From Polaribacter sp. KT25b (GTDB lineage Bacteria; Bacteroidota; Bacteroidia; Flavobacteriales; Flavobacteriaceae): a stretch of 64,000 nucleotides of DNA. The stretch lies in NCBI RefSeq assembly GCF_900105145.1, contig NZ_LT629752.1, positions 1,894,001 through 1,958,000 on the forward strand. Reading direction: 5' to 3'. The notes under the pieces were generated by a model, which was given only the letters and a program-made list of their open reading frames with translations, made no database searches and had not been told where the DNA came from. Position numbers and translations under genes: made by a program. The first letter of the stretch is position 1; each line of letters begins with the position of its first letter. Positions 27,579 to 37,958 of the stretch are shown piece by piece.

Positions 27579-29702
27579 ATGCAGTTACTTTCTTATATAA
27601 TTGAAAAAACACAACTTTCATCTAAATCTATAGAAAACACAATTTCTCTATTAAATAAAGAAGCTACCATTCCTTTTATTTCTAGATATAGAAAGGAAAT
27701 GACAGGTAATTTAGACGAAATTCAAATTGGAGAAATTGTAAAATATAAAGAAATTTTTGAAGCTTTAGAAAAACGCAAAAAAGCTATTTTAAAAGCATTA
27801 GAAGAACAAGGTGTTTTAACTGATGAATTAACTCAAAAAGTAAAATCAACTAAAGATTTAATTGCTTTAGAAGATTTGTATTTACCATTTAAGAAAAAGC
27901 GCAAAACTAAAGCAGAAACTGCACGTTTACAAGGTTTAGAACCGTTGGCAAAAATGATAATGAGTCAACGAGTAAATAATTTAGAACATACCGCTTCTAA
28001 ATTTACATCCAACGAAGTTGAAACTATACAAATTGCTTTAGAAGGTGCTCGTTTTATTATTGCAGAATGGATAAATGAACGCACAGATATCCGTACTAAT
28101 ATTAGACGTGAATTAGAACGTTTTGCTACTATTTCATCCAAAGTAATAAAGACTAAAATTGAGGATGAAAAAGCACAAAAATTTAAAGATTATTTTGAAT
28201 GGAATGAAGCTTTAAAAAACATTCCTTCTCACAGATTATTAGCAATTTTAAGAGCAGAAAAGGAAGGTTTTATTCGTGTTAAAATAGAAATTGACTCAGA
28301 AAAAGCCATTCAGAAAATGGAAGACAGAATTATTAGAACTCAAAATGAGTGTACTTCTCAAATTCAAATTGCAACTAAAGATGCTTATAAAAGATTATTG
28401 TTTCCTTCTTTATCAAATGAAGCTTTATCACTTGCAAAAGAAAAAGCAGACGAAAATGCAATTACTGTTTTTTCTAAAAACCTAAAACAATTACTTTTAG
28501 TAAGTCCTTTAGGCGAAAAAAGAGTTTTAGCAATCGATCCTGGGTTTAGATCTGGTTGTAAAATTGTGTGTTTAAATGCACAAGGAGATTTAGAACACAA
28601 TGAAACTATTTATCCGCATGCGCCGCAAAACAATTTAATTGAAGCTATTAAAAAAATTAGTTTTCTAGCCGATGCTCATAAAATTGACGCAATTGCAATT
28701 GGAAACGGAACAGCTTCCAGAGAAACAGAACAATTTGTTAAAAAAATTCAGTTTAAAAATCCTGTGGATATTTTTGTAGTAAGTGAAGCTGGTGCGTCTA
28801 TTTATTCTGCTTCAAAAATTGCAAGAGACGAATTTCCTAATTTTGATGTTACTGTTCGTGGAGCAATTTCTATAGGACGAAGATTACAAGATCCTTTGGC
28901 AGAATTGGTTAAAATTGATGCAAAATCTATTGGTGTTGGGCAATATCAGCATGATGTAGATCAATCAAAATTAAAAAAATCTTTAGATACTGTTGTAGAA
29001 AGTTGTGTAAATACAATCGGAATTAACATTAACACTGCAAGTGAATCTTTATTGAGTTATGTATCTGGAATCGGTCCAAAGATTGCTCAAAACATTATTA
29101 TTTATAGAAATGAAAGCGGTTCTTTTACTTCAAGAACTGCTATAAAAAAAGTACCAAGTTTAGGTGCAAAAGCTTTTGAACAAGCTGCTGGATTTTTACG
29201 AATTAAAAATGCAAAAAATCCTTTGGATGATTCTGCTGTGCATCCAGAAAATTATGCTTTGGTTGATAAAATTGCTAAAGACAACAAAAAAAATGTTTCT
29301 GATTTTATTGGGAACAAAGAATTATTAAATAAAATTCAGTTAAAAAATTATATTTCAAAAACGGTAGGTTTACCAACTTTAGAAGATATTATAAAGGAGT
29401 TAGAAAAACCAGGTTTAGACCCAAGAGCTAAAGCAAAAGTGTTTTCTTTTGATGCAACTATTAAAACTATAGACGACTTAAGAATTGGACAATTATTACC
29501 AGGAATTGTAAATAACATTACCAATTTTGGTTGTTTTGTAAATATCGGAATTAAAGAAAGTGGTTTAATTCACGTTTCTAATTTATCAGATACTTTTGTA
29601 AAAGATGTAAATGCAATTGTATCTTTACAACAACAAATTATTGCAAAAGTTATTGAAGTTGATGTGGTTAGAAAGCGAATTCAATTGGCTTTGGTGAAGT
29701 AA
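27579..29702 (+). CDS. tex: Tex-family RNA-binding transcription accessory protein
   Basis: The 707-residue protein has the Tex layout: a helical N-terminal domain (LLNKEATIPFISRYRKEMTG), a YqgF/RNase-H-like domain at about 310-450 (VLAIDPGFRSGCKIVCLN), tandem helix-hairpin-helix motifs at about 485-560 (YVSGIGPKIAQNIIIYRNES) and a C-terminal S1 RNA-binding domain at about 635-705 (LLPGIVNNITNFGCFVNIGI). It would bind nucleic acid and affect transcription. No damage is seen and the length is slightly short compared with Proteobacterial Tex. Confidence 0.93.
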   Translation: MQLLSYIIEKTQLSSKSIENTISLLNKEATIPFISRYRKEMTGNLDEIQIGEIVKYKEIFEALEKRKKAILKALEEQGVLTDELTQKVKSTKDLIALEDLYLPFKKKRKTKAETARLQGLEPLAKMIMSQRVNNLEHTASKFTSNEVETIQIALEGARFIIAEWINERTDIRTNIRRELERFATISSKVIKTKIEDEKAQKFKDYFEWNEALKNIPSHRLLAILRAEKEGFIRVKIEIDSEKAIQKMEDRIIRTQNECTSQIQIATKDAYKRLLFPSLSNEALSLAKEKADENAITVFSKNLKQLLLVSPLGEKRVLAIDPGFRSGCKIVCLNAQGDLEHNETIYPHAPQNNLIEAIKKISFLADAHKIDAIAIGNGTASRETEQFVKKIQFKNPVDIFVVSEAGASIYSASKIARDEFPNFDVTVRGAISIGRRLQDPLAELVKIDAKSIGVGQYQHDVDQSKLKKSLDTVVESCVNTIGININTASESLLSYVSGIGPKIAQNIIIYRNESGSFTSRTAIKKVPSLGAKAFEQAAGFLRIKNAKNPLDDSAVHPENYALVDKIAKDNKKNVSDFIGNKELLNKIQLKNYISKTVGLPTLEDIIKELEKPGLDPRAKAKVFSFDATIKTIDDLRIGQLLPGIVNNITNFGCFVNIGIKESGLIHVSNLSDTFVKDVNAIVSLQQQIIAKVIEVDVVRKRIQLALVK

Positions 29703-29994
29703 AACAAAAATTTTCATACCTTTATAAAAAAGACATAATAAGTATTCAAACGACAAAGATAGAGTTGCGTAGAATTACTTAAATATAAAGGGCTCTAAAT
29801 GTGTTATTACCTAACAAATTACTTTTTATTGCAGAGTTTTAATAAATCAAAAAAAATAGAAATTATTACCATTTTTTATACATGACAAAATCTTTATAAG
29901 TTAAAAAAAGATTTATAAAACTTCTAAATAATTTTCTAGTAGATGTCTTTGAAAACTTAGATTCAATTAACTTGGGTGGAGTAAAACACTATGA

Positions 29995-30246
29995 ATGAAA
30001 GAAGAAAAAAATAAAACAAATAGAAAACTAACCCCTTTAACTTTTAAAGAGAAAATATCTTTCTTTTTATTTCCGTTTGGTTATGGTTCAGATTTATTTC
30101 CAATAAAAGATATAAACGATTCTGAATTGGAAAGGTTTAAAAAATATGGATTCGATAAAAAAATTGAAGATGCTATAGTCGCAAAAAAATTAGGAATCAT
30201 TTTTTACTTATTAATACCTTTAATTTTATTACTTTCGACCTCCTAA
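29995..30246 (+). CDS. Small hypothetical protein with one C-terminal membrane segment
   Basis: I do not recognise this 83-residue protein. It has a basic N-terminus, the central motif FPFGYGSDLFPIKDINDSE and a predicted membrane helix at about residues 65-82 (LGIIFYLLIPLILLL). The topB start follows 11 bases after its stop, so the two are probably cotranscribed. Base composition is like the neighbours. It is likely real because of that spacing and the protein-like composition. Confidence 0.6.
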   Translation: MKEEKNKTNRKLTPLTFKEKISFFLFPFGYGSDLFPIKDINDSELERFKKYGFDKKIEDAIVAKKLGIIFYLLIPLILLLSTS

Positions 30247-30257
30247 TTCTATAAAAT

Positions 30258-32588
30258 TTGAAAGTCTGTATTGCCGAGAAACCAAGTGTAGCAAGAGAAA
30301 TTGCTAATATTCTAGGAGCCAACACAAAACGTGATGGTTTCTACGAAGGAAATGGCTATGCAGTAACCTACACTTTTGGACATTTATGCACGCTTTTAGA
30401 ACCCAAAGACTACAAACCACATTGGAAAAGTTGGGATTTAAACAATTTACCAATGTTGCCAGAACGTTTTGACACCAAAGTTACTGGCGATTCTGGAATT
30501 AAAAAACAATTTAATATTGTAAAATCATTATTTGAAAAAGCAACTGTTGTTATAAATTGTGGGGATGCTGGTACAGAAGGAGAATTGATTCAACGTTGGG
30601 TAATTAACCAATGTAATTATAAAGGAGAGGTAAAACGACTTTGGATTTCTTCTCTTACAGAAGAAGCTATTAAAGAAGGTTTTAACAATTTAAAACCATC
30701 AGAAAAATACGATAATCTATATTATGCAGGTTATTCTAGAGCAATTGGAGATTGGCTTTTAGGTTTAAATGCAACTCGTTTATACACTGTTAAATTTGGC
30801 GGATTTAAACAAGTTTTATCCGTTGGTAGAGTGCAAACTCCTACTCTAGCAATGTTAGTAAATCGGTATTTAGAAATTCAGAATTTTAAACCAGAACCTT
30901 ATTGGGAATTGCAAACTACCTATAGAAATACACTTTTTAATTATGAAGATGGTCGTTTTGTAAAAGAAGAAGATGGTAAAATTTTAGCAGATAAAGTTAA
31001 ACAATCTAATTTTGAAATCGTTTCTGTAATCAAAAAGAAAGGAAAAGATTACGCACCAAAACTTTTTGATTTAACAGGATTACAAGTATATTGTAATAAT
31101 AAATTTTCTTTTTCTGCTGATGAAACTTTAAAAATTGTACAAAAATTGTATGAAATGAAAGTAGTTACATATCCAAGAGTTGACACTACTTTTCTACCAA
31201 ATGATGTGTATCCAAAAGTTGCAGGAATTTTATCTAAATTAACAAATTACAGCCAATTAACTCAACCACTTTTAGAAAAGAAAATTAAAAAGTCTAAACG
31301 TGTTTTTGATGATAAAAAGGTAACAGATCACCACGCGATAATTCCAACTGGTATCGAAGCTCATTTGCAATACAATCAGCAACAAGTTTACGATATTATA
31401 ACAAGAAGATTTATTGCTGTTTTTTATCCAGATTCTGATGTTTCTAATACTTCTGTAATTGGTAAAGCAGACAAAGTTACTTTTAAAACTACTGGTAAAG
31501 AAATACTTACAAAAGGTTGGCGAGTTGCTTTTGAAACACAAGAAAGTAAGATTAAAAAAGAATTAAATGAAGCGCAAACTTTACCATCTTTTGTAAAAGG
31601 AGAAAAAGGACCACATGAACCTTCTTTTTTACAAAAGGAAACAAAACCTCCAAGAAATTTTACAGAAGCAAGTTTACTACGCGCCATGGAAACTGCAGGA
31701 AAGCAAGTAGATGATGATGAAATGCGCGAGTTAATGAAAGAAAACGGAATTGGAAGACCTTCTACAAGAGCAAGTATTATTGAAACTTTATTTAGACGAA
31801 AATATATAGAGAGAAAGAAAAAACTTGTTTTACCAACTCAAACTGGTATTGACTTAATTAATATTATTGATAACGAACTTTTAAAATCTGCTGAATTAAC
31901 TGGTAGATGGGAAAAACGGTTAAAAGAAATTGAAAGAGGAGAATTCAATGCAGGAACTTTTATTAACAACATGAAAAAAATGGTTGATGAATTGGTATAT
32001 GAAGTTCGTTCTAACACTTCTAGAAAACGTATTTCTTCGAATACAACTGTCAGTTCGAACGCAGTTGAGAACTCTTCAAAATCAAACCCCAAAGCAAAAA
32101 CAAAAAAACAAGTTGCAGGTAAAACCTGCCCTAAATGTAAAAAAGGACATATTTTAAAAGGAACATCTGCTTTTGGTTGTTCTGAATATAAAAATAACTG
32201 TGATTTTAAAATTCCGTTTGAAATTTACGGAAAGAAAGTTTCTGAAAATCAAATTATAAGATTGCTTGATAAAGGTTGTACTACCAACCTAAAGGGTTTT
32301 GTTTTAGAGGATAAAAAAGTGGAAGGATTAATTCGTTTTGATAATGATTTTAATTTAAAATTAGAACCAAAAGAAAAAACTGTCACTTCGAGCCCAGTCG
32401 AGAAGTCTTCTGATAAAATTTCTTGCCCAAAATGTAAAAAAGGTACAGTTTTAAGAGGTAAAACAGCTTATGGTTGCTCTAATCACAAAATTGGATGCGA
32501 TTTTAGATTTTCATTTGACGATATCAAAAAAATGGCTAATGGAAAACCATTGACTAAAGAATTGGTTCTAAAAATTATAAGTAATTAA
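30258..32588 (+). CDS. topB: DNA topoisomerase III with two C-terminal zinc ribbons
   Basis: TopB is a type IA topoisomerase that separates single-strand-linked DNA. The 776-residue protein begins with TOPRIM (KVCIAEKPSVAREIA, GDAGTEGELIQRW) and has the active-site Tyr305 in VVTYPRVDTTFLP. It ends with two Cys4-type zinc-ribbon repeats, CPKCKKGHILKG and CPKCKKGTVLRG, at about 615-660 and 708-750. The linkers before the ribbons contain sequence derived from a palindromic repeat (see those entries). The start is a TTG at 30258, right at the conserved N-terminus. Confidence 0.93.
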   Translation: MKVCIAEKPSVAREIANILGANTKRDGFYEGNGYAVTYTFGHLCTLLEPKDYKPHWKSWDLNNLPMLPERFDTKVTGDSGIKKQFNIVKSLFEKATVVINCGDAGTEGELIQRWVINQCNYKGEVKRLWISSLTEEAIKEGFNNLKPSEKYDNLYYAGYSRAIGDWLLGLNATRLYTVKFGGFKQVLSVGRVQTPTLAMLVNRYLEIQNFKPEPYWELQTTYRNTLFNYEDGRFVKEEDGKILADKVKQSNFEIVSVIKKKGKDYAPKLFDLTGLQVYCNNKFSFSADETLKIVQKLYEMKVVTYPRVDTTFLPNDVYPKVAGILSKLTNYSQLTQPLLEKKIKKSKRVFDDKKVTDHHAIIPTGIEAHLQYNQQQVYDIITRRFIAVFYPDSDVSNTSVIGKADKVTFKTTGKEILTKGWRVAFETQESKIKKELNEAQTLPSFVKGEKGPHEPSFLQKETKPPRNFTEASLLRAMETAGKQVDDDEMRELMKENGIGRPSTRASIIETLFRRKYIERKKKLVLPTQTGIDLINIIDNELLKSAELTGRWEKRLKEIERGEFNAGTFINNMKKMVDELVYEVRSNTSRKRISSNTTVSSNAVENSSKSNPKAKTKKQVAGKTCPKCKKGHILKGTSAFGCSEYKNNCDFKIPFEIYGKKVSENQIIRLLDKGCTTNLKGFVLEDKKVEGLIRFDNDFNLKLEPKEKTVTSSPVEKSSDKISCPKCKKGTVLRGKTAYGCSNHKIGCDFRFSFDDIKKMANGKPLTKELVLKIISN
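32050..32076. repeat. Palindromic repeat fragment inside topB, copy 1
   Basis: TGTCAGTTCGAACGCAGTTG followed by AGAACTC forms an imperfect palindrome (AGTTCGAAC...GTTGAGAACT). It encodes the low-complexity linker VSSNAVENSS before the first zinc ribbon. A second copy lies at 32384-32410 in the linker before the second ribbon. Confidence 0.6.
32384..32410. repeat. Palindromic repeat fragment inside topB, copy 2
   Basis: TGTCACTTCGAGCCCAGTCG followed by AGAAGTC forms an imperfect palindrome (ACTTCGA...TCGAGAAGT), related to the copy at 32050-32076. It is read as VTSSPVEKSS. Similar short elements are frequent in intergenic DNA of Flavobacteria, as I recall. Confidence 0.6.
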
Positions 32589-32674
32589 AGTGCCTAATAA
32601 TTGTAATAAAAAATGAGCATTTTAATAATTAAAAAATTATAAATTCTTTAAATTTACAACAAGTAAAACACAAC

Positions 32675-34471
32675 TTAATCTGCATACATTTTATCAATAA
32701 GTGCTTTGTATTTTTCTAAAATTACTTTTCGCTTAAGTTTTAAAGTTGCAGTAATTTCACCCGCTTCTATACTAAATTCTTTGGATAATAATGTAAATTT
32801 CTTAATTTGTTCAAACTTAGAAAACTCTTTTTGTAATTCTTCAAAACGTTTTTCAAACATCTCTTTAATTTGAATATTACTAATTAAATCTTCTATATCT
32901 TTAAAACTGATTTTATGATCTTCTGCATATTTTTTAATGTTTTCAAAACTAGGTACAGCTAAAGCCGTTACATATTTTTGTTGATCGCCAATTACTGCAA
33001 TTTGCTCAATAAAAGAATCACTTACAAACGCTGTTTCTAACTTTTGAGGTGCAATATATTTCCCTCCAGAAGTTTTCATTAAATCTTTAATTCTATCAGT
33101 AATAACCAAGTTACCTAATTTGTCAATTTTTCCTGCATCACCAGTTTTAAACCAACCATTTTCAAAAACTTCTGAAGTTGCTTCTGGTTTTTTATAATAA
33201 CCTTTCATAACTCCAGGTCCTTTAACTAAAACTTCGTTATTATTACCAATTTTAATTTCTGACCCCGTAATTGTTTTTCCAGCAGAATTAAATTCAAAAA
33301 ACTGATTACCAAACAAAGTAACAGTTGCTGTTGTTTCTGTTAAACCATAACCACATTTTACATTTAACGCAAACGAATGAAAAAATGAAACTAAATCTGG
33401 TCCTAAAGGCGCGCCACCACAAGGCATAAACTTTATATTTCCACCAAATACATCGCGTAATTTACTAAGTACCAATTTATCTGCTATTTTATATTTTAAT
33501 TCTAAAATTAATGGCACCTTTTTATCAAGTCGATGAAACTTATTGTGATATTTATTTCCAATTCCTAAAGCCCAACTTGCTAATTTCATTTTTGTTGGTG
33601 AAGCTTCCTTTCTTTTTTCTTGAATTGCTGTAAATATTTTTTCAAAAATTCTTGGAACTGTACACATTAAAGTTGGTTTCACCTCTTTTAAAACATCAGC
33701 TATTTTCTTTGGATCTTGATTAAAATAAACTTGAATTCCTTGTTGTAAACAGAAAAACACCCAACTACGTTCGTAAATATGACTTAAAGGTAAAAAACTT
33801 AGAGAAACGTCGTTTTCATCAACATCTAACTCAGCTTCGTGAGCTTTTAATGACGATGCAAAGTTACTCTGATCTAACATAACTCCTTTAGGTTCTCCAG
33901 TTGTTCCTGATGTGTAAATGATACTTGCTAAATCATTTAAATCAGATTCAAAATAACGTTTTTTTAATTCGGTTTCGATGCTTTTTGGATATTCAGCATC
34001 TATAAAATCATCAAAATAAACTGCATTTTTATGATTTTTTATATCAACTGTTTTAGTTAAAACAACAATTAATTTTAAGTATTTATTTTCTTCTGAAATA
34101 TTTTCTACTTTGTTAAATTCTTCTTGATCACCAACAAATAAAATACTAATCTCTGCATCATTTATAACATATTCTACTTCTTTTTTAGAATTAGTAGCAT
34201 ATATAGGAATCGTTACAGCTCTTACACCCATAATTCCTAAATCGGCAATAATCCACTCTGGCATATTCTGCGCAAAAACCCCAATATTGTCTTGTTCTCT
34301 TATTCCTAAATTAATTAAAGCTTTAGAAACTTGTTGAATTTGAAAGTAAAAAGAATTCCAAGAAATTCCTTTCCAACTTTGCGAAGTTTTTTCTTTATAA
34401 AAAATAGCTTCTTTTGTTGTAAATCGACTGGTATTATCTTTAATTACTTTAAGTAAATGCTTATAATTCAT
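32675..34471 (-). CDS. Long-chain acyl-CoA synthetase (AMP-forming)
   Basis: The 598-residue ANL-family enzyme activates fatty acids to acyl-AMP and then acyl-CoA. The phosphate-binding loop IIYTSGTTGEPKGVM, the region LPLSHIYERSW, the YGLTET motif and the hinge/C-terminal motif GWFKTGDAGKIDKLGN followed by TDRIKDLMKTSGGKYIAP are all present. The FAA1/LACS-type spacing (large middle region TMCTVPRIFEKIF) favours long-chain substrates. It is a stand-alone minus-strand gene. Confidence 0.92.
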   Translation of the reverse strand: MNYKHLLKVIKDNTSRFTTKEAIFYKEKTSQSWKGISWNSFYFQIQQVSKALINLGIREQDNIGVFAQNMPEWIIADLGIMGVRAVTIPIYATNSKKEVEYVINDAEISILFVGDQEEFNKVENISEENKYLKLIVVLTKTVDIKNHKNAVYFDDFIDAEYPKSIETELKKRYFESDLNDLASIIYTSGTTGEPKGVMLDQSNFASSLKAHEAELDVDENDVSLSFLPLSHIYERSWVFFCLQQGIQVYFNQDPKKIADVLKEVKPTLMCTVPRIFEKIFTAIQEKRKEASPTKMKLASWALGIGNKYHNKFHRLDKKVPLILELKYKIADKLVLSKLRDVFGGNIKFMPCGGAPLGPDLVSFFHSFALNVKCGYGLTETTATVTLFGNQFFEFNSAGKTITGSEIKIGNNNEVLVKGPGVMKGYYKKPEATSEVFENGWFKTGDAGKIDKLGNLVITDRIKDLMKTSGGKYIAPQKLETAFVSDSFIEQIAVIGDQQKYVTALAVPSFENIKKYAEDHKISFKDIEDLISNIQIKEMFEKRFEELQKEFSKFEQIKKFTLLSKEFSIEAGEITATLKLKRKVILEKYKALIDKMYAD

Positions 34472-34769
34472 CTTTCGATTATTTTTAATAGACTAGTATT
34501 ATACTAAACAAATTTACAAATATTTAAACGACTAAATCACAAATAACTCTTAATGATTATTACTAATTCGAAAGATATTTTACACATTTTTTGTTATATT
34601 TTTTATGATTTTAAGATGAAATAAATAATATTTACGCATTAATAATGTCAACTAAAATTATAAAATGTTGTTTTAAATTGATTCTAATTTAAAAAAAACT
34701 AACAAAAACATTGCTTTTACTGTTTATATTGCATTAAATTTATCAAAATTAAAAAAAATTGATTATTTA
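34472..34769. other. Intergenic region before the sterol desaturase-family gene
   Basis: Nearly 300 very AT-rich bases lie between divergent genes and no ORF was seen. The segment around 34612-34642 (TTTAAGATGAAATAAATAAT and on to ATTTAC) resembles 40944-40973 upstream of the YkgJ-family gene. Confidence 0.4.
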
Positions 34770-35699
34770 ATGGATTTTACAAACCCACTAGTATACGGTG
34801 TTCCATGTTTTTTAGGTCTTATTTTACTTGAATTAACGTATAGCAAACATCATAAAAAAGAAAAAAACAAAGAAATTTATAAATGGAAAGATTTAGCTGC
34901 TAGCCTTACAATGGGCATTGGTTCTGCTATTTTAGCTCCTTTAACAAAAACAATTGCTGCAATAGTGTTGTTTAATTTTGTTTATGAAATTTTTAATCCT
35001 ATTGTAGAAGGAATTCGTACAAATATTATGGGTTATGAATCTTTTGGTTACGCTTGGTATACTTGGATTATCTGTCAATTATTAGATGATTTTAGTTATT
35101 ATTGGTTTCACAGACAAAACCATAATGTACGTTTTCTATGGGCTGCACATATTGTGCATCATTCTTCTGATAATTTTAATTTAGGAACTGCAGTAAGAAA
35201 CGGATGGTTTACAATTTTTTACAAGCCCTTTTTTTATATGTGGATTCCAGCTATTGGTTTTCCTCCAGAAATGGTTGTTGTATGTTTAGGTATTGAAGCT
35301 TTGTGGCAATTTCAATTACACTCTGTTTATGTTCCAAAATTAGGAATTATAGAAAAAGTTTTTAACACACATACAATGCACCAAGTTCATCATGCTCAGA
35401 ATTTAGAATATATGGATAAAAATCATGGTGGATTTTTAAATATATTTGATAAAATTTTTGGAACTTGGAAAGAACTTGATGAAAATATTGATATAAAATA
35501 TGGAGTTACTCATCCACCAAATTCTTACAATCCAATAATTATTTTAACACATGAGTATAAAGATATCTGGAATGACATGAAAAAATCTAAAAACTGGTAT
35601 CATAAATTTATGTATGCTTTTGCTGCTCCTGGTTGGAGTCATGACGGAAGTACACTTACCATAAAACAATTACGAAAAACACTTAAAAATAATGAATAA
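34770..35699 (+). CDS. Sterol desaturase / fatty-acid hydroxylase family membrane protein
   Basis: The 309-residue integral-membrane protein has about four hydrophobic segments. Its histidine clusters are those of the di-iron hydroxylase superfamily: WFHRQNHN (His114, His118), HIVHH (127-131) and HTMHQVHHAQN around 203-213. It would hydroxylate or desaturate a lipid in the membrane. The substrate is unknown; bacterial members act on carotenoids, ether lipids or alkyl chains. It is monocistronic. Confidence 0.9.
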   Translation: MDFTNPLVYGVPCFLGLILLELTYSKHHKKEKNKEIYKWKDLAASLTMGIGSAILAPLTKTIAAIVLFNFVYEIFNPIVEGIRTNIMGYESFGYAWYTWIICQLLDDFSYYWFHRQNHNVRFLWAAHIVHHSSDNFNLGTAVRNGWFTIFYKPFFYMWIPAIGFPPEMVVVCLGIEALWQFQLHSVYVPKLGIIEKVFNTHTMHQVHHAQNLEYMDKNHGGFLNIFDKIFGTWKELDENIDIKYGVTHPPNSYNPIIILTHEYKDIWNDMKKSKNWYHKFMYAFAAPGWSHDGSTLTIKQLRKTLKNNE

Positions 35700-35980
35700 A
35701 TAAGCTTTATAAATTGCTAGTTTTCTTTCTTTAATCAGTAAAATTAAGCTTACAAAAAATATTATTTAGAGTGTTCTAAACTAAATATTCTTAAAGTATA
35801 TTTTAGATTAGAAGTAAACTTATGGTCTAAATAATCATCTATTTATAACTAAGTCTAATAAAACAATATTATTTTTTAATTTCATTATCCAAAAGGTTGC
35901 TTTTTCAATTATTAAAAAACTTGCTTATTATTGATTAATAAGTTCTATAAATCATCTTAAAATAAAAAGTTTAGAAACAA

Positions 35981-36202
35981 CTACTTAATCATAGTTTTTA
36001 AATATAAATTTTCTACTTTTCCTCTAGCCCAGGGTGTAGTTCTTAAAAACTTTAAACTCGATTTATAAGTCGGGTTATTTTTAAAAGCGTTAATATTTGT
36101 AATATTTCCTAATTCTTCCCAACCATATTCTAGAAATAATTCTTCTAACATGGTTGCTAATTTTATTCCGTGAAGCGGATTATTTGGTTGTTCTTTACTC
36201 AT
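35981..36202 (-). CDS. VF530-family (DUF2132) small DNA-binding protein
   Basis: The 73-residue protein contains the family core [20 protein letters not shown], then [20 protein letters not shown], which are the recognised features of VF530/DUF2132. The family structure suggests DNA binding, but the role is unknown. It starts two bases after the stop of the aminopeptidase gene and is cotranscribed with it. Confidence 0.88.
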   Translation of the reverse strand: MSKEQPNNPLHGIKLATMLEELFLEYGWEELGNITNINAFKNNPTYKSSLKFLRTTPWARGKVENLYLKTMIK

Positions 36203-36204
36203 TT

Positions 36205-37827
36205 TTAATCTAAATTTGGTAAAACAAAATCATCTAAAACAGATTTTTTAGCCATCATTTTTTCAATTTCTTCTGAAGTTCTTGGAGCTTCTTCAGATAA
36301 ATTAACAGGTCCGTTTTTGGTAATTAAAATATCATCTTCAATTCTAATTCCTATGCCCCAATATTTTTTATCACAATTACTTCCATCCGGAATATAAATT
36401 CCAGGTTCCATAGTTACAACCATATTTTCTTCAAAGTTACCATAATTTCCTGGATCATGTACATCTAAACCTATATGATGTGACGTTCCGTGAGGTAAAT
36501 AAGGATGTTTTTCATCCGCAGATTTTATTATTCCAAGTTTAAATAAACCTTCATTAATTACTTTTATTGCAGCTAGGTTTGGTGCTTGCATATTTGTACC
36601 AATTTTATACAAAGTAATGCCAGCTTCTTGTGCTTCATACACTAAATCATAAATTTCTTTTTGTGCGGTAGTAAATTTTCCACTTGCAGGAATTGTTCTA
36701 GTAACATCGGCTGTATAACCTCTATATTCTGCACCTAAATCCATCAAAACCAAATCATTACCAATTTTTGTTTTATTATTTTCTATATAATGTAAAATAC
36801 AACCATTATTACCAGCACCAACAATAGACGGGTAACCTTCGTATTCTGCACCATATTTTTTGTACACAAATTCATGAATTCCTTGCAACTCAGTTTCAGA
36901 CATATGAGGCTTCATTGCTTTCATAACTTCTATTTGACCAATAGCAGAAATACGAACAGCTTTCGTTAAAAGTTTTAATTCTTCTGCAGTTTTTACTTCT
37001 CGCATTGTTGCCAAATTTGATGTTAAAAAAGTGATATCAATATTGGTTTTTGGTTTTAAAGCTAAAGTAATTTTTTGCTTAATATCTTTCTTTAAAACAT
37101 CAGTATTAGCAGTTTTATATTCTTTAATTAGCTTATCATCTTTAATTTCTTCAAAACGACCTTCTACTTGATTTATAATCTGAATTACATTTGCGCTACT
37201 TTCAATTGGAGTGTTTGCAATATTATTATATACATATTCTTTTACTCTTGATAAATAAATATTAGGATCATAACCTGCCTTTATTTTAAAATCTTTTACT
37301 AAATTAAAAATATCTGCAGAACCACTTAAATCTCTATAATCATCATTAAACTTTTCTATAAAAACTTTATCAAATTTTTTAAAATCAATATTTAATTTCA
37401 CAAAATCTTCTGCATTCATAGCAGTTTTAAAACCTAATTCTCTAATTGCTCCTTCTACTCCTAACCTTTTACCGTTCCATTGTTCTGCTCTTTTATCTCG
37501 TTTTTGAACATATAAAATTTCATTAAATAAATTTCCATTTTTATCAGTTTGATTATCAGAAAACATAACTAAAACAGCATTTGGTTCTCTATAACCTGTT
37601 AAATAATAAAAATTTGGATCTTGATGAAAAACATAATCAACATCATTTGCTCTATTTCTAACAGGATTAGCAAATACAACGATTATAGAATTTGTTGGCA
37701 TTTTAGCACGTAATATTTCTCGTCTATTTTTATGAAAATCTTTAGTTAAATAATCTGTTGGTGTTTGTGAGAAACCATTTAGAACAAATGTTAAACAAGT
37801 AATTAATAAAATTTTTAGGTATTTCAT
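36205..37827 (-). CDS. Aminopeptidase P family protein (Xaa-Pro aminopeptidase), exported
   Basis: The 540-residue M24-family metallopeptidase removes N-terminal residues before proline. A signal peptide covers about residues 1-20, so it is probably periplasmic. The N-terminal creatinase-like domain precedes the pita-bread catalytic domain. The metal ligands are seen in [18 protein letters not shown], the histidine motif [20 protein letters not shown] and [13 protein letters not shown]530-family gene follows in the same unit. Confidence 0.92.
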   Translation of the reverse strand: MKYLKILLITCLTFVLNGFSQTPTDYLTKDFHKNRREILRAKMPTNSIIVVFANPVRNRANDVDYVFHQDPNFYYLTGYREPNAVLVMFSDNQTDKNGNLFNEILYVQKRDKRAEQWNGKRLGVEGAIRELGFKTAMNAEDFVKLNIDFKKFDKVFIEKFNDDYRDLSGSADIFNLVKDFKIKAGYDPNIYLSRVKEYVYNNIANTPIESSANVIQIINQVEGRFEEIKDDKLIKEYKTANTDVLKKDIKQKITLALKPKTNIDITFLTSNLATMREVKTAEELKLLTKAVRISAIGQIEVMKAMKPHMSETELQGIHEFVYKKYGAEYEGYPSIVGAGNNGCILHYIENNKTKIGNDLVLMDLGAEYRGYTADVTRTIPASGKFTTAQKEIYDLVYEAQEAGITLYKIGTNMQAPNLAAIKVINEGLFKLGIIKSADEKHPYLPHGTSHHIGLDVHDPGNYGNFEENMVVTMEPGIYIPDGSNCDKKYWGIGIRIEDDILITKNGPVNLSEEAPRTSEEIEKMMAKKSVLDDFVLPNLD

Positions 37828-37958
37828 TCTATAGATTTTTGGCTAGTTTTTTCAAATTTAGTATTATTTCTTTTTGAAATAAAAATATTAACAAATAATT
37901 AGTGATTGATTATTGCTGATTTTTCAATATTTTAGCTAAAATTTAAAGAATTCGATAA

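Noticed and set aside
35700..35980. A possible small RNA or gene between the sterol desaturase-family gene and the VF530 gene
   Set aside because: There is only an imperfect AT-rich hairpin near 35910-35943; no ORF and no recognised RNA family.
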